From Pseudomonas paracarnis (lineage in GTDB: Bacteria > Pseudomonadota > Gammaproteobacteria > Pseudomonadales > Pseudomonadaceae), in the NCBI RefSeq assembly GCF_904063055.1, contig NZ_CAJFCN010000010.1:1-64000 (forward strand): DNA of 64,000 bases, given 5' to 3'. This document shows positions 17,731 to 27,180 of this stretch, piece by piece (position 1 is the stretch's first letter; every line of letters starts with the position of its first letter). The notes under the pieces were generated by a model. It saw nothing but the letters and a program-made list of their open reading frames with translations. It ran no database searches and was not told the DNA's origin. The position numbers and the translations under genes were made by a program.

Positions 17731-18081
17731 TTAAGCCAGTTTTTCCTTGATGCGAGCTGCTTTACCGGACAGGTCACGCAGGTAGTACAGCTTGGCTTTA
17801 CGTACGTCACCGCGACGCTTGACGGCCATGCTGTCGATTTGCGGGCTGTAGGTCTGGAAAGTACGCTCTACGCCAACACCGTTGGAGATTTTACGAACAG
17901 TGAAAGCACTGTTCACACCACGGTTACGCTTGGCGATTACCACGCCTTCGAACGCTTGCAGACGCGAACGGTCGCCTTCCTTCACTTTCACCTGAACGAC
18001 AATGGTGTCGCCCGGGGCAAAGGTAGGGATCTCTTTGGTCATCTGCTCTGCTTCGAGTGCAAGGATGATTTTGTTAGTCAT
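17731..18081 (-). CDS. rplS: 50S ribosomal protein L19
   Basis: A 116-residue L19 protein located at the 30S-50S interface. The sequence contains the family core [35 protein letters not shown] and ends [20 protein letters not shown]. An AGGAG site precedes the ATG. It is the last gene of the rpsP-rimM-trmD-rplS operon and is followed by a strong terminator. Confidence 0.99.
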
Positions 18082-18126
18082 GCTGTGCTCCTAAGGTAAG
18101 TCAATGGACCTACCATCGATACGTTG

Positions 18127-18879
18127 TTAACTATCGTCCCGCGCGAGGATGTATTCCTCGAGCAGCTTCTTCTCTTCTCCAGAAAGCGAGCGGCTTTCCA
18201 GAAGATCGGCGCGTCGTTCATAGGTCCGACCAAGGGACTGCTGTAAACGCCAACGCCGGATGTGTGCGTGATTGCCACTTAGCAATACGTCGGGAACACG
18301 CTGATCCACATACACCTCCGGACGGGTGTAGTGCGGGCAATCCAGCAAACCATCCGTGAAGGAATCTTCCTCCGCGGAGTCCGCATGCCCTAAAGCTCCG
18401 GGCAGCAGTCGTGTAACCGCATCTATCAGGACCATCGCCGGCAGCTCGCCGCCAGACAGGACATAGTCCCCAATCGACCACTCTTCATCGACATGAGCTT
18501 CAATAAAACGCTCGTCAATGCCTTCATAGCGACCGGCAATCAGGATCAAACTTTCCTCATTCGCCAGTTCGCGTACCGCCGCCTGTTTCAGCTGACGGCC
18601 TTGAGGGGACAGGTAAATTACCTTCGCCTTCTCCCCGGCGGCTGCCTTGGCCTGAACCAACGCATCTTCCAGGGGCTTGATCTTCATCACCATGCCCGGG
18701 CCACCGCCAAATGGGCGATCGTCCACAGTGTGATGTCGATCCGTCGTGTAGTCTCGCGGGTTCCAACAGGTGAGCTGCAACAGCCCCTGTTTCACCGCCC
18801 GACTGGTGATGCCGTACTCGCTGATGGCGGAAAACATCTCGGGAAACAAACTGATCACTTCAATGCGCAAATTAGCCAC
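18127..18879 (-). CDS. trmD: tRNA (guanine-N1)-methyltransferase TrmD
   Basis: A 250-residue SPOUT-class enzyme that methylates G37 of tRNAs at N1 using S-adenosylmethionine, which prevents +1 frameshifting. The trefoil-knot signature is visible in AGRYEGIDERFIEAHVDEEWSIGDYVLSGGELPAMVLIDA, and the N-terminus holds RIEVISLFPEMF. I chose the GTG at 18879, two bases after the rimM stop, because the family starts right before LRIEVISLFPEMF. A longer frame open upstream lies wholly inside rimM. Confidence 0.97.
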   Translation of the reverse strand: MANLRIEVISLFPEMFSAISEYGITSRAVKQGLLQLTCWNPRDYTTDRHHTVDDRPFGGGPGMVMKIKPLEDALVQAKAAAGEKAKVIYLSPQGRQLKQAAVRELANEESLILIAGRYEGIDERFIEAHVDEEWSIGDYVLSGGELPAMVLIDAVTRLLPGALGHADSAEEDSFTDGLLDCPHYTRPEVYVDQRVPDVLLSGNHAHIRRWRLQQSLGRTYERRADLLESRSLSGEEKKLLEEYILARDDS

Positions 18880-18881
18880 GC

Positions 18882-19418
18882 TTAGAAGTCCGCGTCCCAT
18901 TCCACCTTCATCTCGCCCGCTGCCAGGTCGACGGCCAACACGCATTGCTCGGTATAGGGCAACAGGCGTTCACGGTCATCCAGGCTGCCAGCGCAAGGCT
19001 TGACCACCATTACATCATTGGCGCCGGTTTCCAGAAGATGATCGATTTTCCCCAGCAATTGCCCGAGTTGATCAATAACCTTCAGACCTTCGAGCTGGTA
19101 CCAGTAGTACTCGCCGTCGGTCAATTCAGGGAACAGGTTGCGCGGCACGCAGATCTCATAACCGGCCAGAAGACGAGCTTCTTCACGATCATCAAGACCC
19201 TTGAGCTTTGCGACCAGGAACTTGTCGCTCCCGCGTCCACTGACCAGCTCAACCTGCTTCACACTCCCTTCGCGCTTGAGCGTCCAGGTTTTGTACTGCA
19301 ACAGGTTTTCAGTCGGATCAGTAAAGGAATACACCTTCACTTCGCCGCGAACGCCATGAACAGAGTAAATCTTGCCGATAACGATCAAATCATCAGCAAC
19401 AGCTGGCGTCGCGTTCAT
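18882..19418 (-). CDS. rimM: Ribosome maturation factor RimM
   Basis: A 178-residue 16S rRNA processing factor that binds S19 and assists assembly of the 30S head. The N-terminal RimM domain holds LIVIGKIYSVHGVRGEVKVYSFTDP. The C-terminal PRC-barrel includes the hallmark YYWYQLEGLKVI and the closing LPYTEQCVLAVDLAAGEMKVEW. ATG start 5 bp after the rpsP stop. It overlaps nothing and is co-transcribed with rpsP and trmD. Confidence 0.98.
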   Translation of the reverse strand: MNATPAVADDLIVIGKIYSVHGVRGEVKVYSFTDPTENLLQYKTWTLKREGSVKQVELVSGRGSDKFLVAKLKGLDDREEARLLAGYEICVPRNLFPELTDGEYYWYQLEGLKVIDQLGQLLGKIDHLLETGANDVMVVKPCAGSLDDRERLLPYTEQCVLAVDLAAGEMKVEWDADF

Positions 19419-19423
19419 ATTGC

Positions 19424-19675
19424 TCAGGCTGCGGCCTTAGCCGAGTCCTTCAACAGTTTTGCAACGCGCTCGGATGGCTGTGCGCCAACGCTCAGCCAGT
19501 AGGCTACGCGCTCTTGGTTCACGGACAGACGAACTTCTTGACCACGAGCAACAGGGTTGAAGAAACCAACCTGTTCCTTGTGCGAACCGTCACGCGGGTT
19601 GCGGCTGTCGGTTACGGTCAAGTGGTAAAACGGGCGCTTTTTGGAGCCGCCAAGGGCAAGACGGATTGTTAGCAT
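19424..19675 (-). CDS. rpsP: 30S ribosomal protein S16
   Basis: An 83-residue S16 protein beginning MLTIRLALGGSKKRPFYHLTV, the universal family N-terminus. It is needed for assembly of the 30S body. CAGGAA lies 10 bases before the ATG. It is the first gene of the four-gene operon, with a promoter candidate about 75-100 bp upstream. Confidence 0.99.
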   Translation of the reverse strand: MLTIRLALGGSKKRPFYHLTVTDSRNPRDGSHKEQVGFFNPVARGQEVRLSVNQERVAYWLSVGAQPSERVAKLLKDSAKAAA

Positions 19676-19747
19676 GTGAACATCGTTCCTGTAGTCGGTG
19701 CTGCAAATCTAAATGCACAGCGGGCATAGGTGCCCGAAAGGCCGCAT

Positions 19748-19775
19748 ATTCTAAGGAATATCCGGACTTTTGCAA
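19748..19775 (-). promoter_or_regulatory. Candidate sigma-70 promoter of the rpsP operon
   Basis: Read leftward, TTGCAA (19770-19775), a 16-bp spacer and TAGAAT (19748-19753) form a good sigma-70 match. It lies about 75 bp before the rpsP start, in the gap after ffh. Confidence 0.6.
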
Positions 19776-19896
19776 ATGTCTTTTTCTGGCGCCTATCAGC
19801 GTGCCATTCAGATCTGCTATAGAGCCGTCGGTTAAAACGGCGAGTCAGCGCCCGCCAACGGCGGGTTTGCTGGAGATCCCACATCCCTGTGGGGCG

Positions 19897-19919
19897 GAGC
19901 GCAAGCAAGGCTTGCGCTC
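19897..19919. terminator. Hairpin downstream of ffh
   Basis: A 10-bp perfect stem GAGCGCAAGC/GCTTGCGCTC with a 3-nt loop lies 8 bp after the ffh stop. No U-run follows, so it may stabilise the 3' end or need Rho. Confidence 0.5.
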
Positions 19920-19926
19920 GAATACT

Positions 19927-21303
19927 TTACATTTTAGGCACGCCGCCGCCGGGCAACATACCGCCCATGCCGCGCATCATCTTGGCCATACCGCCCTTGG
20001 CGGAGAATTTCTTCATCATCTTCTGCATCTGCTTGTGCTGCTTGATCAAGCGACCGATGTCCTGCACCTGGGTGCCGGAACCCATGGCGATCCGGCGCTT
20101 GCGCGAACCGCTGATCAGCTCAGGGTCGCGGCGTTCGGCCGGGGTCATGGAGTTGATGATGGCTTCCATCTGCTTGAACTGTTTCTCTGCCGCGCCCTGG
20201 GCGTTGCCCATTTGCGCCAGGTTCACACCGCCGATGCTGGGCAGCTTGTCCATCAGGCCGCCGAGGCCGCCCATGTTCTTCATCTGTTGCAGCTGGTCGC
20301 GGAAGTCTTCGAGATCGAAGCCCTTGCCCTTCTTCAGCTTCTTGGCCAGTTTGTCGGCCTTGTCCTTGTCGAGCGTGGCTTCGGCCTGCTCGATCAGGCT
20401 GAGCACATCACCCATGCCGAGGATGCGCGAGGCGATACGCTCAGGGTGGAACGGCTCGAGCGCTTCGCTCTTCTCGCCCATACCGATGAACTTGATCGGC
20501 TTGCCAGTAATGGCACGTACCGACAGCGCGGCACCGCCACGGGCGTCGCCGTCGACCTTGGTGAGGATCACGCCGGTCAGCGGGAGTGCGTCACCAAAGG
20601 CCTTGGCGGTATTGGCCGCATCCTGGCCGGTCATGGCGTCGACCACGAACAGGGTCTCGACCGGGTTGATCGCGGCATGCAGCGCCTTGATCTCGCCCAT
20701 CATCTCTTCGTCGATGTGCAGGCGACCGGCGGTATCGACGATGACCACGTCGATGAACTTGAGCTTGGCTTCTTTAATAGCCGCGTTGGCGATGTCGACC
20801 GGCTTCTGGCTGAGGTCGGACGGGAAGAAGGTCACGCCCACTTCGCCCGCGAGCATTTCCAACTGCTTGATGGCCGCCGGACGGTACACGTCGGCCGACA
20901 CCACCATCACGGATTTCTTCTTGCGCTCTTTAAGGAAGCGCGCCAGTTTGCCGGCGGTGGTGGTTTTACCCGCACCTTGCAGACCCGCCATCAGCACGAC
21001 GGCTGGCGGCACGGCGCTGAGGTTCAGGTCTTCGTTGGCCGCGCCCATCAGGCTTTCGAGCTCGGCCTGGACGATCTTCACAAAGGCCTGGCCCGGGGTC
21101 AGGCTGCGGGACACTTCGGTGCCGACCGCACGCTCCTTGACCGAGTTGACGAAGTCCTTCACCACCGGCAAAGCCACGTCGGCTTCCAGCAACGCCATGC
21201 GCACTTCACGCAGGGTGTCTTTAATATTGTCCTCGGTCAGCTTGGCCTTGCCGGTAACGTGGCGCAGCGTCTGCGAGAGACGGTCAGTCAAGTTTTCAAA
21301 CAT
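19927..21303 (-). CDS. ffh: Signal recognition particle protein Ffh
   Basis: The 458-residue SRP54 GTPase, which binds 4.5S RNA and targets nascent membrane proteins to FtsY. An N-terminal helical bundle (MFENLTDRLSQTLRHVTGKAKL) precedes the G domain with P-loop GLQGAGKTTTAGKLA (about residue 108), DTAGRLHID and TKVDGDARGGAALS. A methionine-rich M domain follows (MQKMMKKF, MAKMMRGMGGMLPGG at the C-terminus) for signal-sequence binding. AAGGA precedes the ATG. Confidence 0.99.
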   Translation of the reverse strand: MFENLTDRLSQTLRHVTGKAKLTEDNIKDTLREVRMALLEADVALPVVKDFVNSVKERAVGTEVSRSLTPGQAFVKIVQAELESLMGAANEDLNLSAVPPAVVLMAGLQGAGKTTTAGKLARFLKERKKKSVMVVSADVYRPAAIKQLEMLAGEVGVTFFPSDLSQKPVDIANAAIKEAKLKFIDVVIVDTAGRLHIDEEMMGEIKALHAAINPVETLFVVDAMTGQDAANTAKAFGDALPLTGVILTKVDGDARGGAALSVRAITGKPIKFIGMGEKSEALEPFHPERIASRILGMGDVLSLIEQAEATLDKDKADKLAKKLKKGKGFDLEDFRDQLQQMKNMGGLGGLMDKLPSIGGVNLAQMGNAQGAAEKQFKQMEAIINSMTPAERRDPELISGSRKRRIAMGSGTQVQDIGRLIKQHKQMQKMMKKFSAKGGMAKMMRGMGGMLPGGGVPKM

Positions 21304-21535
21304 GCGCGATCCTTTCAGGCCCTATTCATCGAAATGCAGGTAGACCGAGGTAATGGCGGCCCAGGCTGGGGGAAATCGCTATTAAAAACAGCGTTCGCCG
21401 AGCCTGCGGCGTGGGCAGGTCGCGGATTATAGCGAAGACTGCGCCCATGCACACCCGCTGTCTGGCCCGGGAGTCTTTCGTGCAACGCAGGTGTGTGCCA
21501 AACTCAACGCCTTTCGGGCTTGCCTACCAGGATTT

Positions 21536-22348
21536 ATGCTCCCCTTGTCACCCAGTTTGCTACCCAGCCTCGCCGCCGCCATTTTGTATGCCGCTGCGAC
21601 CCTCTATCAGGGCACTCGTCTGGCCCAAGGCGCCAAAGCGGACAAACGTCTGCTCGTCGGCCTTGGCGTGCTGGCCCTGCTAGCCCATGCCGCCAGCCTG
21701 TTCACCCACCTGATGACCCCGGTCGGCCTGGGCCTGGACTTTTTCAGCGCCGCCAGCCTGATCGCCGCGGCCGTCATCGCGCTGACGCTGCTGGCCTGCT
21801 ACCGGATTCCGGTGGAGAACCTGCTGGTGCTGCTATTCCCCCTGGGAATGCTCACGGTGCTGCTGGCGCAGTTCACCCCCACCGGCACCGTACAGGTGAT
21901 CGACGAGGAGCCGGGCATCCTCGCTCACATCCTGCTGTCCATCCTCGCCTACGGCATGTTCACCATCGCGGTGTTCCAGGCCCTGCTCCTGCTGCTGCAG
22001 GATCACCAGCTCAAGCACAAGCACCCGTCGGGGCTGATCAAGAACTTCCCGCCCCTGCAAACCATGGAAAGCCTGCTGTTCGGGTTCCTGTGGGCCGGCT
22101 GGACCCTGCTGTCACTGTCGCTGATCTCCGGCTGGCTGTTCGTCGAAAACCTGTTTGCCCAGCACCTGGTCCATAAAACCTTGCTGGCGTGCCTGGCGTG
22201 GGTCGTGTTCAGCGTGCTGCTGTGGGGGCGCAACCGCCTCGGCTGGCGCGGGCACAAGGCCATCCGCTGGACCCTGGCCGGTTTCTGCCTGTTGATGCTG
22301 GCCTATTTCGGCAGCAAGCTGGTTCGCGAATACATCCTGCATATCTGA
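21536..22348 (+). CDS. Inner-membrane cytochrome c assembly (CcsA/YpjD-like) protein
   Basis: A 270-residue multi-pass membrane protein with eight or so hydrophobic helices. It matches the cytochrome_C_asm (CcsA/CcmC) superfamily in the branch called YpjD/CorE-like, commonly found next to ffh in Gammaproteobacteria. The heme-handling WxWxD motif of true CcmC is not evident. GFLWAGWTLLSLSLISGWLF and HKTLLACLAWVVFSVLLWG fit the family. I chose the ATG at 21536 (MLPLSPSLLPSLAAA) with CAGGA upstream. The true function is unknown. It is probably co-transcribed with the CorC-like gene 12 bp downstream. Confidence 0.85.
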   Translation: MLPLSPSLLPSLAAAILYAAATLYQGTRLAQGAKADKRLLVGLGVLALLAHAASLFTHLMTPVGLGLDFFSAASLIAAAVIALTLLACYRIPVENLLVLLFPLGMLTVLLAQFTPTGTVQVIDEEPGILAHILLSILAYGMFTIAVFQALLLLLQDHQLKHKHPSGLIKNFPPLQTMESLLFGFLWAGWTLLSLSLISGWLFVENLFAQHLVHKTLLACLAWVVFSVLLWGRNRLGWRGHKAIRWTLAGFCLLMLAYFGSKLVREYILHI

Positions 22349-22360
22349 CGGGCAGTGATC

Positions 22361-23599
22361 ATGGACAACTTGCCCTTAGGGCCGATGCTCGCCGTAATTG
22401 CCCTGCTGATCTTGTGGGCGGCGCTGTTTACTGCCATAGAAGCTGCGCAACAACACCTGCTGGCCCTGCGCCCTGGCACCCGCCAGGGCGACAAGGCGGC
22501 CGCCCGCCTCAGCTTCCCGCGCCATAGCCTGATCCTGTGCAACAGCCTGTGTCGCGCCGCCGTGGTGATTCTTTGCACCCTGCTGGCAATCTATGCCTGG
22601 GCAGAGAACGGGCCCTGGCTAGGCTGGCTGATTTCCTGCGCAGCGCTGCTGGTGCTGGCCGACTACCTGCCCCGCGCCCTGGCCACCCGTCACCCTCAGG
22701 CAGTGCTGGGCTTTGGCAATACATTGCTGGGCGTGCCGCTGAAAATCCTCTACCCCCTGGCCTGGCTGCTCAATGGCATCAGCCTGCTGTTATTGCGCCC
22801 GTTTGCACGCAAATCCGGCGTGGCGAAAAACAGCGACGAGCCCCTGCCCGACCATGATGACAACCCAGAGCCCGATACCGACGCCGACCGCACTCCCGGC
22901 CTGCCCGGTATCCATGCCCTGGACAACATCACGGTCAACGACATCCTGGTGCCGCGCAGTGAAGTGGACGGCATCAACCTCGATGAGCCAATAGAAAACA
23001 TCATCGAACAGTTGCGCACCTCGCCGCGCACACGCCTGCCGGTGTTCCACAGCGACATCAACCAGGTGCAGGCCGTGCTCAACACCCGGCAGGTCCAACA
23101 CCTGCTGCCTGACGCCAGCCTGACCAAAGAGGCCCTGCTCGCTGCCTGCCACGAGCCTTACTTCGTGCCGGAAAGCACGCCGTTGCAGCTGCAACTGCTG
23201 AACTTCCACAAACAACAGCGGCGCCTGGGCATGGTAGTGGACGAGTACGGTGAAGTGCTGGGCATCGTCACCCTGGAAGATATTCTGGAAGAGATCGTCG
23301 GCGAATTCGAAAGCGATCAGGCGGTGGATAACCCGCATATCGAAGCCCAGCCCGATGGCCGCTACATCATCGACGGCGCCGCTTCGATCCGCGAACTGAA
23401 CAAAAGCCTGGGCTGGCACCTGCCCAGCGACGGTCCCAAGACCCTCAACGGCCTGGTGACCGAAGCGCTGGAAACCATCCCCGATTGCGCGGTGTGCCTG
23501 AAAGTCGGCCGCTATCGCCTGGAAATTCTCGAGACCGAGGACAACCGGGTGAGCAAAGTATTGATCTGGCATACCAGCCACGTGCCAGTGGCCGCCTGA
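22361..23599 (+). CDS. HlyC/CorC family transporter-associated protein (CNNM + CBS)
   Basis: A 412-residue membrane protein. An N-terminal CNNM/DUF21 domain with three or four helices (about 1-145) is followed by a charged linker, paired CBS domains (about 185-310, including VNDILVPRSEVDGINLDE and RRLGMVVDEYGEVLGIVTLEDILEEIVGEFESD) and a C-terminal CorC_HlyC domain (about 325-410). Homologues are implicated in Mg2+/Co2+ efflux or resistance. I prefer the ATG at 22361 over the GTG two codons earlier. It follows the CcsA-like gene closely. Confidence 0.88.
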   Translation: MDNLPLGPMLAVIALLILWAALFTAIEAAQQHLLALRPGTRQGDKAAARLSFPRHSLILCNSLCRAAVVILCTLLAIYAWAENGPWLGWLISCAALLVLADYLPRALATRHPQAVLGFGNTLLGVPLKILYPLAWLLNGISLLLLRPFARKSGVAKNSDEPLPDHDDNPEPDTDADRTPGLPGIHALDNITVNDILVPRSEVDGINLDEPIENIIEQLRTSPRTRLPVFHSDINQVQAVLNTRQVQHLLPDASLTKEALLAACHEPYFVPESTPLQLQLLNFHKQQRRLGMVVDEYGEVLGIVTLEDILEEIVGEFESDQAVDNPHIEAQPDGRYIIDGAASIRELNKSLGWHLPSDGPKTLNGLVTEALETIPDCAVCLKVGRYRLEILETEDNRVSKVLIWHTSHVPVAA

Positions 23600-23964
23600 C
23601 CTCAGCAGGCTCAACCCGGTCAATGTGGGAGCTGGCTTGCCTGCGATGCAGGCGACTCGGTCCTTCAGTTGAACCGAGGTGATGCTATCGCAGGCAAGCC
23701 AGCTTCCACATTGATCCAGTTCCAGGCCATAGATCCTCACCAGCCCCTTGTTGGATCCTTAGCCCCCTTCCTATAATCCCTGCGGCTTACCCAAGCCCCG
23801 CCCGACCGCGTGCTACCCGCACTCAGCGTGTCCTGGCACCGCCTTACCATGTCCGACCGGCGTTTGCTCCCATCCCGAGCCGCTCCGCGCATAGCCCTGA
23901 TCCATGGGTGTTCGACCAATAATAATCCGCGTCCAAACGCGCAATAACCGTCAGGGATAACGTT
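23600..23964. other. 365-bp intergenic region
   Basis: It holds a REP doublet (23624-23709) and then about 250 bp of non-coding DNA leading to the MFS gene, which has an AGGGATAA ribosome site. No clear terminator or sigma-70 promoter could be fixed by eye. Confidence 0.5.
23624..23709. repeat. REP inverted pair
   Basis: Arms with GGCTTGCCTGCGAT and its inverse ATCGCAGGCAAGCC flank a spacer containing ACTCGGT/ACCGAGG. The right outer box is CTTCCAC instead of CTCCCAC. Confidence 0.83.
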
Positions 23965-25275
23965 ATGAGCACCACCTACCAAGAGGCCGCGAGCGCCGCA
24001 CCTGCCAACTCGACCGCCCGCGTCGCCACGGCGAGCATCGTCGGCACCGCCATTGAGTTCTACGATTTCTACATCTACGCCACGGCTGCCGCCCTGGTGA
24101 TCGGCCCGGTGTTTTTCCCACAGACCTCCAGCACCGCACAGATGCTGGCGTCGTTTCTGACCTTCGGCATCGCCTTTATCGCCCGGCCACTGGGGTCGGC
24201 GTTGTTCGGTCACTTCGGCGACCGCATCGGCCGTAAATCAACCCTTGTGGCTTCGCTGCTGCTGATGGGGGTGTGCACCACCTTGATCGGCTTGTTGCCG
24301 GGCTACGACAGCATCGGCGCCTGGGCCCCGATTCTCTTGTGTGTTTTGCGCTTCGGCCAAGGCCTCGGCCTGGGTGGAGAATGGGGCGGCGCGGCCTTGC
24401 TGGCGACCGAGAATGCCCCCAAGGGCAAGCGCGCCTGGTTCGGCATGTTTCCCCAACTGGGCCCGTCGATAGGCTTCCTGGCGGCCAACGGTTTGTTCCT
24501 GATTTTGGCCATGAGCCTGAATGACGAGCAATTTCGCAGCTGGGGCTGGCGCATTCCGTTCATCCTCAGCGCCGCGCTGGTGATGGTGGGCCTGTATGCG
24601 CGCCTCAAACTGCATGAGACGCCGGTGTTCGCCAATGCAGTGGCCAAGGAAAAACCCGTGAAAGTGCCGCTGGTGGAACTGTTCAGCCAGCATTGGCTGC
24701 CGGTACTGCTGGGCGCCGCGTCGATGGTGGTGTGCTATGCGCTGTTCTACATCACCACGGCGTTTTCGTTGAGCTACGGCGTTTCCACCTTGGGCTACAG
24801 CCGTGAAACCTTCCTCGGCCTGCTGTGCTTTGCGGTGCTGTTCATGGGGCTGGCAACGCCATTGGCCGCCTTGGCCAGTGATCGCTACGGGCGCAAGCCG
24901 GTGCTGATTGTCGGCGCGGTCCTGGCAATTCTGTCGGGCTTCACCATGGAGCCGCTGCTGACCCATGGCTCGACCTGGGCCGTGGCGCTATTTTTGGCCC
25001 TGGAGCTGTTTTTGATGGGCGTGACGTTCGCACCGATGGGCGCGCTGCTGCCAGAACTGTTCCCGACCCGCGTGCGTTATACCGGCGCATCGGCGGCGTA
25101 TAACCTGGGTGGAATCGTGGGGGCGTCGGCGGCGCCGTTCTTCGCGACCAAGCTGGTGGCGATGGGCGGGCTGAGTTATGTCGGTGGGTATGTGTCGGCG
25201 GCAGCGTTGCTGAGTTTGATTGCGGTGCTGTGCCTGAAAGAGACGCGGGATAACGACTTGAACAAGGTCGCCTGA
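23965..25275 (+). CDS. MFS metabolite:H+ symporter (MHS family)
   Basis: A 436-residue major facilitator with 12 predicted helices, of the MHS subfamily (ProP, ShiA, KgtP-like). Diagnostic motifs are ASIVGTAIEFYDFYIYATAAALVIGPVFFP near the N-terminus, GHFGDRIGRKSTLV in the loop between helices 2 and 3, and LGGEWGGAALLATENAPKGKRAWFGMFPQLG. The second half repeats the loop motif as ASDRYGRKPVLIVG. The substrate is probably an organic acid, betaine or shikimate-like solute and cannot be told from sequence. It stands alone with its own upstream gap. Confidence 0.9.
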   Translation: MSTTYQEAASAAPANSTARVATASIVGTAIEFYDFYIYATAAALVIGPVFFPQTSSTAQMLASFLTFGIAFIARPLGSALFGHFGDRIGRKSTLVASLLLMGVCTTLIGLLPGYDSIGAWAPILLCVLRFGQGLGLGGEWGGAALLATENAPKGKRAWFGMFPQLGPSIGFLAANGLFLILAMSLNDEQFRSWGWRIPFILSAALVMVGLYARLKLHETPVFANAVAKEKPVKVPLVELFSQHWLPVLLGAASMVVCYALFYITTAFSLSYGVSTLGYSRETFLGLLCFAVLFMGLATPLAALASDRYGRKPVLIVGAVLAILSGFTMEPLLTHGSTWAVALFLALELFLMGVTFAPMGALLPELFPTRVRYTGASAAYNLGGIVGASAAPFFATKLVAMGGLSYVGGYVSAAALLSLIAVLCLKETRDNDLNKVA

Positions 25276-25281
25276 CCCCAT

Positions 25282-25388
25282 GCTCGTTCCCACGCTCTGC
25301 GTGGGAATGCAGTTAGGGACGCTTTGCGTCCCCAAGCGCGACGCAGAGCGTCACAAGAGGCATTCCCACGCAAAGCGTGGGAACGAGC
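25282..25388. repeat. Palindromic repeat of the GTTCCCACG family
   Basis: A nested inverted repeat about 107 bp long. Its arms GCTCGTTCCCACGC and GCGTGGGAACGAGC enclose inner GACGCTTTGCGTC-type palindromes. Close relatives occur at 37281, 37572 and 63697. It sits between convergent MFS and purT stop codons. Confidence 0.85.
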
Positions 25389-25396
25389 GTGGCGGC

Positions 25397-26578
25397 TTAG
25401 AGCTCTACAACAACTGCTTGGGAAGCACGGGTCGCCTTGGCACGAGCCGCTTCAATCGACTCGTCCCGCGCCAGTGCCACGCCCATGCGGCGCTGGCCGT
25501 TCACTTCAGGTTTACCAAACAGACGCAACGCTGTATCCGGCTCGCTCAGCGCGGCGCCGAGGTTGGCAAACGCCGTCTGGGTGGACTGCCCTTCCACCAG
25601 GATCACCGCAGACGCCGAAGGCCCGAACTGACGGATCAACGGGATCGGCAGGCCGAGGATGGCGCGCGCGTGCAAGGCAAACTGCGACAGGTCCTGAGAA
25701 ATCAGGGTCACCAGGCCAGTGTCATGGGGGCGCGGCGACACTTCGCTGAACCACACCTGATCGCCTTTGATGAACAACTCCACACCAAACAGACCACGAC
25801 CGCCCAAGGCTTCGGTCACGGCTTTGGCTACGCGCTCTGACTCTGCCAGGGCAATGGGGCTCATGGCCTGCGGCTGCCAGGACTCCTGATAGTCGCCCTT
25901 CTCCTGGCGATGCCCTACCGGCGCGCAGAAGGTGGTACCGCCGATGTGGCGCACGGTCAGCAGGGTGATTTCGTAGTCGAAGTCGATAAAACCTTCGATG
26001 ATCACCCGGCCCTTGCCGGCACGCCCGCCCTCTTGGGCGTAGTCCCAGGCTTTCTGCACGTCATCAGTGCTGCGCAACAGGCTCTGGCCCTTGCCCGACG
26101 AACTCATCACCGGCTTGACCACGCACGGAAAACCCAGGTCCTGGACGGCCTTGCTGTAGTCTTCGAAGGTGTCGGCGAAGTGGTACGGCGAGGTCGGCAG
26201 GTCCAGTTCTTCGGCGGCCAGGCGACGGATGCCTTCACGGTTCATGGTCAACGACGTGGCGCGGGCGGTCGGAATGACGGTAAAGCCTTCGGCCTCCAGT
26301 TCCACCAGGGTCGCGGTGGCGATGGCTTCGATTTCCGGCACGATAAAGTGCGGTTTCTCCGCCTCGATCACCGCACGCAATGCGGCCCCGTCAAGCATGT
26401 TGATCACATGGCTACGGTGCGCCACCTGCATGGCCGGCGCGTTGGCGTAGCGATCCACGGCAATCACTTCAACGCCCAGGCGTTGCAGTTCGATTACCAC
26501 TTCCTTGCCCAGCTCACCGCAGCCACACAGCAAAACGCGGGTCGCGGTTGGCGACAATGGAGTTCCGATTCGGGTCAT
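25397..26578 (-). CDS. purT: Formate-dependent phosphoribosylglycinamide formyltransferase
   Basis: A 393-residue ATP-grasp enzyme that makes formyl-GAR from GAR, formate and ATP in purine synthesis, a folate-independent alternative to PurN. The N-terminal domain holds RVLLCGCGELGKEVVIELQRLGVEVIAVDRY. ATP-grasp motifs include CVVKPVMSSSGKGQS near residue 152 and the metal-binding VELFIKGDQVWFSEVSPRPHDTGLVTL near 265. GAGGA precedes the ATG. It is monocistronic and faces the MFS gene across a palindromic repeat. Confidence 0.97.
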   Translation of the reverse strand: MTRIGTPLSPTATRVLLCGCGELGKEVVIELQRLGVEVIAVDRYANAPAMQVAHRSHVINMLDGAALRAVIEAEKPHFIVPEIEAIATATLVELEAEGFTVIPTARATSLTMNREGIRRLAAEELDLPTSPYHFADTFEDYSKAVQDLGFPCVVKPVMSSSGKGQSLLRSTDDVQKAWDYAQEGGRAGKGRVIIEGFIDFDYEITLLTVRHIGGTTFCAPVGHRQEKGDYQESWQPQAMSPIALAESERVAKAVTEALGGRGLFGVELFIKGDQVWFSEVSPRPHDTGLVTLISQDLSQFALHARAILGLPIPLIRQFGPSASAVILVEGQSTQTAFANLGAALSEPDTALRLFGKPEVNGQRRMGVALARDESIEAARAKATRASQAVVVEL

Positions 26579-26648
26579 CTCAGGTCCTCAGGGGAGCGGA
26601 TCATGGGGGAGAAAGGCCGGCATTTTACATGAACTGTAAAAATTGGCC

Positions 26649-27116
26649 TCAGTTGGCGACAGCCCGCCGGCGGATGCGCCAGGCCATGATCAGCCAGACC
26701 ACGGTGACACCGGCGAACTTGGACACCAACGCCGTGCCCGCCACCGCCGGCGTCAGTGCGCCGATCAGGCCGAAAAAGATAAAGGTATCGAGGGGAATGC
26801 TCAGCGCCGAACTTATCCACAGGCGGTCATGCAGCGGGCGCTTGGTGATGCTGAACACCAGCCAGTCGATGCATTCGGACACCGCAAACGCCGTGGCACT
26901 GGCCAGGGCGATGGACGGGTCGGAGGTGATATAGGACAGCACCAGTGCCGCCAGCATGGCGATGATTGCGCCATGGCCGAAGCGGGTTTGCACCATGTCG
27001 CGCAGGATAAATACCAGGCCGCCCCAGGCGGACCAGATGATGTCCAGGTGTGGGGCGGTGGAGAAGGCGAAGTTGATCAGCACGACGCTGCTGATGTAGG
27101 CGATCAGGAAAAACAT
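26649..27116 (-). CDS. VUT family membrane protein
   Basis: A 155-residue protein with four to five transmembrane segments. It belongs to the VUT/YhhQ-like (Vut_1) family, whose E. coli member YhhQ imports queuosine precursors. Visible family blocks are MFFLIAYISSVVLINFAFS, the SATAFAVSECIDWLVF segment and LWISSALSIPLDTFIFFGLIG. It is shorter than YhhQ, so substrate identity is uncertain. I chose the ATG at 27116. The longer frame begins at an unsupported TTG. Confidence 0.82.
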   Translation of the reverse strand: MFFLIAYISSVVLINFAFSTAPHLDIIWSAWGGLVFILRDMVQTRFGHGAIIAMLAALVLSYITSDPSIALASATAFAVSECIDWLVFSITKRPLHDRLWISSALSIPLDTFIFFGLIGALTPAVAGTALVSKFAGVTVVWLIMAWRIRRRAVAN

Positions 27117-27180
27117 GGAGAATGGACCTGTGGGCAATGCCGCACAGGGTACACAATTACAAGGATGTCGTCTGGCAGGG

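Noticed and set aside
25282..25388. Repeated GTTCCCACGC units as a possible CRISPR repeat
   Set aside because: The units are inverted pairs inside one palindrome, not direct repeats with regular unique spacers, and no cas genes are nearby.
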